A stretch of 8,926 nucleotides of DNA from Pseudomarimonas sp964350895 (GTDB lineage: Bacteria > Pseudomonadota > Gammaproteobacteria > Xanthomonadales > Xanthomonadaceae): the NCBI GenBank assembly GCA_964350895.1, contig CAYGMG010000161.1:1-8926 (forward strand), written 5' to 3'. The number at the start of each line of letters is the position of its first letter. Within the stretch, counting starts at the first letter, position 1. The notes beneath the pieces are model-generated. The model saw only the letters and a program-made list of their open reading frames with translations. It was not told the origin of the DNA and did not search any database. Positions 5,985-8,926 of this stretch are shown one piece after another. Both the position numbers and the translations under genes were made by a program.

Positions 5985-6152
5985 GCTGGTGTCCTGTCCC
6001 GGAACTACATCGCAGAATTCGCTCGGTCTGCGCCGCCGATGCTGCGCTCTACGTCGTCACCATAGCGCTGCTATGCCTCCTTCTCGCGCCTTGCCTCGAC
6101 GACGCATCGGCGTCGCGACTTCAACAACCTAATTCCGGGACACGACACTAGC
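5985..6152. mobile_element. MITE-like element with 23-bp terminal inverted repeats
   Basis: The left end GCTGGTGTCCTGTCCCGGAA (5985-6004, continuing to 6007) and the right end 6130-6152 are inverted repeats matching at 20 of 23 positions. The core TGTCCCGGAA is identical. The 168-bp unit has no room for a transposase, and a further hairpin (CATAGC-GCT-GCTATG, 6061-6075) sits exactly at its centre, so the element is partly palindromic. Short, non-coding, terminally inverted and internally palindromic describes a miniature inverted-repeat transposable element mobilised in trans by an insertion sequence. I cannot name the parent family. No clean target duplication is visible, so the flanks may have been rearranged after insertion. 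It abuts a chemoreceptor tail on the right. Confidence 0.6.
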
Positions 6153-6224
6153 GCGGCTGCGAGGGCCTTTGAGGAGCAGGCCCAGGAGCTGGCGCGTGCG
6201 CTGGCCAGCTTCCGTACGGCCTGA
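6150..6224 (+). pseudogene. C-terminal remnant of a methyl-accepting chemotaxis protein
   Basis: The frame ending at TGA 6222-6224 reads SAAARAFEEQAQELARALAS and then FRTA. This matches the conserved end of chemoreceptors, where an alanine-rich helix is followed by 'xLEEQAxxLxxAVxxFRL' and stop. Only 24 codons remain; at the left the frame runs straight into the terminal repeat of the 5985-6152 element. No signalling hairpin, HAMP or membrane segment survives anywhere in the window, and the other side of the element does not resemble a chemoreceptor, so most of the gene was deleted. There is no start or ribosome site, so it should not be expressed as such. The short match could be coincidental helix composition, but order and stop position fit well. 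Confidence 0.5.
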
Positions 6225-6292
6225 ACACGGCGTTTGCTTGGCAGGCGCGTTTCGGGGTGGTCAGGTAGTCGAGCTGTGATTGACCGCGGATT

Positions 6293-6328
6293 CGACTGAG
6301 CGATAAGGCCCGCTGCGTTGCTCAGTCG
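6293..6328 (-). terminator. Hairpin overlapping the dehydrogenase stop codon
   Basis: CGACTGAGC (6293-6301) pairs perfectly with GCTCAGTCG (6320-6328) over an 18-nt loop. The stop codon of the minus-strand dehydrogenase (6324-6322) is inside the stem. On the minus strand the stem is followed by AATCCGCGG, with no T-run. It may mark the 3' end of the operon transcript, but a standard intrinsic terminator is not supported. Confidence 0.25.
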
Positions 6329-7887
6329 TCGCCGACGCGCCGGGCTGCCTTGGCGCGGGCATCGTCGTTGCAGGCAGTGCCCAGCGGCTCGGTCAGCCGC
6401 TCCAGCGCCATGCTGCCGGTGCCGAAGCCCGTACCAAGGTCAAACTCGATCCTGCCACGGCGACAGCTCTCGAAGCGCAGGGTCAGCTGGCCGATCACCG
6501 GATAGGACAGTGCCTGCGGATTGAAGTCGGGGATGAACCGGCCACCTTCGGCGCGCACCGCATCCATCCGAACCTCATTGCCTTCGATGGTACCGGCGCC
6601 TCCGAACCAGGCCTGCCTGCCTTCGCTGTCGAAAGTGAACCAGTATGCGACGAGCAGATTGTCCGGCAGCACTTCGACAAACAGGCCATGCCCGGACTGC
6701 GCCGGGTCGAACCAGGTGCCGGTAAAGCGGCCATCGATGTCCGGGCCAGCCTGAACCGCGCCGTCCGACAACAGGTAGACGGTGCCGTTGTAGCTGGCCA
6801 GGTAGATATTGCCGCGCTCGTCCTCGCCGAAGCTCGAGATCGGCAAACCGGTCTCGGCCAGGGTCTCGCGGACGAAGCTGCTGTCGTCGCTGCCTTGCTC
6901 GCGCAGGCCGAATACGCGGCCCGAGCAGAAGTCTCCGAACAGATAGATACCGCGTAGACCAGGGTAGTCGGTGCCGCGATACACGTAGCCGCCGGTGACC
7001 GAGCATCCTTCGCTGCGGCCGTACTCGGCGACCGGCAGAACCGTGCCTGCATTGCTGCAGCTGGTGCCGTTGAAGCACTCGCTGCCTTCGAGCACCCTCC
7101 AGCCGTAATTATTGCCACCAACGCCGGGCGCCTGGCGGTTGACCTCTTCACGGGTGCGCTGGCCCACATCGGCGATCCACAGCGCGCCGCTGTCCCGGTC
7201 AAAGCTGGCCCGCCAGGGATTGCGCAGGCCATAGGCCCAGATCTCCGGCAGGGCGCCGGCAGTATTGCGGAACGGGTTGTCCGCCGGGGCAGCGGCCAGC
7301 TCACCGCTGACGTCGAGCCGCAGCATCTTGCCCAGCAGGGTGCTGAGCTTCTGGCCGTTACCCTGCGGGTCGCCGCCCGAACCGCCATCGCCGCTGGCGA
7401 GGTAGAGGAAGCCATCCGGGCCGAAGCCGATCCAGCCGCCGTTGTGGTTGGCAAACGGCTGGGAAAAGGCCAGCAGCTGTCGTTCACTCCCCGGGTCGGC
7501 GCGGTCGGCGTCGGTGCTGCTGACCGTGAACCGCGACAGCACGCTGCCGCCGGAGATATTGGTGTAGTAGACGTAGAAGCGCCCGCTCGATGCAAAATCC
7601 GGATCGAAGGCAAGGCCCAACAGCCCCTGCTCGGAGTCGCCGGACAGCAGTGGGCCGATATCGAGGAAGGCGTCGGCGAGCAGTTGTCCGTCGCGGAGGA
7701 TGCGAATCTTTCCGAACTGCTCGGCGATAAACAGTCGATCGCTGCCGTCTCCCGCGTGGGTTACGAAGATCGGCTGGCTGAGCCCTTGGGCCACCGGGTT
7801 GAGCTGCAGGTCGATGGCGGCAGCTGGCCTCGCCGTGGCGAGCAGGGCTGCGAGCAGGGCGGCAAGAAGGAAACGGGTCGCGCGCAT
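6322..7887 (-). CDS. Exported PQQ-type glucose/sorbosone dehydrogenase
   Basis: Encodes 521 residues. A signal peptide (about 1-24, MRATRFLLAALLAALLATAR then PAAA) sends it to the periplasm or outside. Residues 30-376 are the six-bladed GSDH propeller: LFIAEQFGKIRIL (52-64), EQGLLGLAFDPDF (86-98), FANHNGGWIGFGPDGFLYLASGDGGSGGD (residues 145-173) with His148 in the position of the catalytic base, LRNPWRASFD (221-230), and DVGQ...REEVN...GGNNYGW (240-263). By family knowledge such enzymes oxidise aldoses or related carbinols using PQQ and calcium. Cysteines at 271/277 and 295/321 suggest disulfides. Residues about 385-508 are a second module (GTWFDPAQSGHGLFVEVLPD...YWFTFD...AWFGGAGT) found on many Lysobacterales exoproteins; its role is not known. 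The ATG at 7887 follows GGAGG; an in-frame GTG at 7899 lies within that ribosome-site region. It follows the hydrolase gene by 20 nt in an operon. Substrate is unassigned. Confidence 0.85.
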   Translation of the reverse strand: MRATRFLLAALLAALLATARPAAAIDLQLNPVAQGLSQPIFVTHAGDGSDRLFIAEQFGKIRILRDGQLLADAFLDIGPLLSGDSEQGLLGLAFDPDFASSGRFYVYYTNISGGSVLSRFTVSSTDADRADPGSERQLLAFSQPFANHNGGWIGFGPDGFLYLASGDGGSGGDPQGNGQKLSTLLGKMLRLDVSGELAAAPADNPFRNTAGALPEIWAYGLRNPWRASFDRDSGALWIADVGQRTREEVNRQAPGVGGNNYGWRVLEGSECFNGTSCSNAGTVLPVAEYGRSEGCSVTGGYVYRGTDYPGLRGIYLFGDFCSGRVFGLREQGSDDSSFVRETLAETGLPISSFGEDERGNIYLASYNGTVYLLSDGAVQAGPDIDGRFTGTWFDPAQSGHGLFVEVLPDNLLVAYWFTFDSEGRQAWFGGAGTIEGNEVRMDAVRAEGGRFIPDFNPQALSYPVIGQLTLRFESCRRGRIEFDLGTGFGTGSMALERLTEPLGTACNDDARAKAARRVGDD

Positions 7888-7907
7888 GGAGACCTCCACG
7901 GGGTTGA

Positions 7908-8819
7908 CTACGAAGATCTTCGCACATCCTGCGGCGCAGGCGCCAGCCCGGCATGCGTTGCGATCAGCGCCGCCAGTTCGTCGACGAATCCGTCAGGCAG
8001 ATCATGACCCCAGCCGGGGACCTCGACGTGGCGGGCGCCGGGTATGCGCCGCGCCAGATCGTGGCCATGGGCGCGCGGCAGCATCGGATCGGCGTCGCCG
8101 TGCACGATCAGAGTTGGTGTGCTGATGCTGGACAGTCGATGCGCCCGTCGGTCGGCCAGGATTGCGGCAAGCTGTCGCTCGCTGCTGCGCCCTGTCGGCG
8201 CGCGACGCACCGCTTCCAGCGCCCGTGCGCGGCGCTGGGCCGAGTCGCTCGGCCAGCGCGGGCTGCCGAGCACGGCGAACAGTTGGTCGATGTAGTCAAC
8301 GGCCGCCGACTCGTCGCCGCCAGTCGGGCGGGCGCGGAGCAGGCGCAGCACGGCCCGGCGCGGCGGAGGCAGGCCGATGCGGCCGCTGCTGCTGGCCAGC
8401 AGGCTCAGGCTGAGCAGTCGCGTCGGATGACGCAGTGCCAGCTGCTGGCAGATCATACCGCCCATCGAGATGCCGGCGACATGTGCCGCAGCAATGCCCA
8501 GATGATCGAGCAGCCCGGCGGCGTCATCGGCCAGATCGGCGAGCGTATACGGCAGTGCGGGCGGGCGGCCGAGCAGTCTGCCCACTGCCACCCTCGGCAG
8601 CGAAGGTGCCGGGTGCTGGTGGAACCGTGTGCTCAGACCGATGTCACGATTGTCGAAGGTGATCACCCGGAAGCCGTGTCCGGCCAGCGCTTCGAGCAGG
8701 CTTTCGGGCCAGGCGATCCGCTGCATCGACAGGCCCATGATCAACAGCAATGGCGGCCCGTCCTCGGGCCCGAGGCAGTGGTAATCCAGCTCGATGTTGC
8801 CAATCGACGCGCGTGGCAT
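7908..8819 (-). CDS. Alpha/beta-fold hydrolase
   Basis: Encodes 303 residues, no export signal, the typical size of a soluble serine hydrolase. The fold can be followed: PPLLLIMGLSMQRIAW (22-37, oxyanion-hole region), FRVITFDNRDIGLS (50-63), the nucleophile elbow GISMGG with Ser118, TPTLIVHGDADPMLP (234-248) with Asp244 as likely acid, and PGWGHDLP (268-275) with His272 as base. The DNRDxGxS strand and overall length resemble the RdmC/aclacinomycin methylesterase-like branch of the superfamily, but substrates there are too varied to assign an ester or lactone. Residues 140-225 are the variable lid, rich in Arg and Pro. The ribosome site before the ATG at 8819 is weak (TAGG). It is the first gene of a two-gene unit with the dehydrogenase 20 nt downstream; hydrolysis of a sugar lactone or ester near an aldose oxidase is possible, but inferred from position only. 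Confidence 0.85.
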   Translation of the reverse strand: MPRASIGNIELDYHCLGPEDGPPLLLIMGLSMQRIAWPESLLEALAGHGFRVITFDNRDIGLSTRFHQHPAPSLPRVAVGRLLGRPPALPYTLADLADDAAGLLDHLGIAAAHVAGISMGGMICQQLALRHPTRLLSLSLLASSSGRIGLPPPRRAVLRLLRARPTGGDESAAVDYIDQLFAVLGSPRWPSDSAQRRARALEAVRRAPTGRSSERQLAAILADRRAHRLSSISTPTLIVHGDADPMLPRAHGHDLARRIPGARHVEVPGWGHDLPDGFVDELAALIATHAGLAPAPQDVRRSS

Positions 8820-8903
8820 TGGCTGAGCCTAGTGGACTGTAACGGATGAAGCAGAAGCGGGATCGCGACGAGATGGGCGTGCGGGACGCCGTGCCGGAGC
8901 GAG

Positions 8904-8925
8904 GCCCGTAGCCGAAGCTACGGGC
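8904..8925 (-). repeat. UUCG-capped perfect hairpin
   Basis: GCCCGTAGC (8904-8912) and GCTACGGGC (8917-8925) form a perfect 9-bp stem with a 4-nt loop. Transcribed from the minus strand the loop is UUCG closed by C-G, the exceptionally stable tetraloop class. It lies about 85 nt upstream of the hydrolase start, so it could end the transcript of a gene beyond the window or be one copy of a dispersed palindrome. On the minus strand it is followed by CTCGCTCC with no T-run. It touches the window edge, so its neighbour is not visible. Confidence 0.5.
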
Positions 8926-8926
8926 T

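Noticed and set aside
5870..6151. A 93-codon plus-strand frame with a hydrophobic stretch (LYVVTIALLCLLLAP).
   Set aside because: Most of it, including the hydrophobic stretch, lies within the MITE-like element and ends in its terminal repeat; there is no ribosome site at its ATG.

Overview
The window is GC-rich, densely coding DNA from a Gram-negative bacterium. It most likely belongs to the Lysobacterales (Xanthomonadales) or a close gammaproteobacterial relative. The grounds are the 'WFDPAQSGHG' C-terminal module on an exported dehydrogenase, an exported protein ending in an 'IFxxxF(D/E)'-type tail, and REP-like GTGGGAGCGG palindromes, all of which I associate with that group. The assignment rests on recalled patterns, not a database search. 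No rRNA, tRNA or CRISPR was seen.

Layout. Positions 1-97 hold a near-perfect inverted pair of REP-like hairpins. A minus-strand block follows: a coiled-coil protein with a J-type HPD motif (204-1472), with its own candidate promoter, and upstream of it a GluR0-type potassium channel in which a solute-binding (ionotropic glutamate receptor-like) domain is split by a TVGYG pore (1617-2726). Positions 2727-3236 carry no convincing gene, only a 16-nt tandem repeat, short palindromes and a strong minus-strand terminator. That terminator closes a tiny minus-strand unit (3237-3308) encoding a 23-residue, very basic peptide whose Shine-Dalgarno lies inside a perfect 8-bp stem. A plus-strand GNAT acetyltransferase (3539-4117) comes next, then an AT-richer intergenic island with two mutually exclusive hairpins.

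Positions 4349-5760 encode an exported TolB/PD40-type beta-propeller protein, split into two reading frames by a -1 frameshift near 4786-4804. Positions 5761-6321 are a gene-poor scar. It holds a possible 19-codon ORF, a MITE-like element of about 168 bp with 23-bp imperfect terminal inverted repeats, and directly against it the last 24 codons of what looks like a methyl-accepting chemotaxis protein with no body. The right part is a minus-strand two-gene unit: an alpha/beta hydrolase (7908-8819) followed after 20 nt by an exported PQQ-type glucose/sorbosone dehydrogenase with the extra C-terminal module (6322-7887). A UUCG-capped hairpin closes the window (8904-8925).

Functionally the window is a set of small independent units rather than one pathway. 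Themes are envelope or periplasmic sensing and oxidation (channel, propeller protein, dehydrogenase) and repeat-driven remodelling. The least explained item is the 23-residue basic ORF with its occluded ribosome site and dedicated terminator; the 5761-6321 scar is the clearest record of recent rearrangement.
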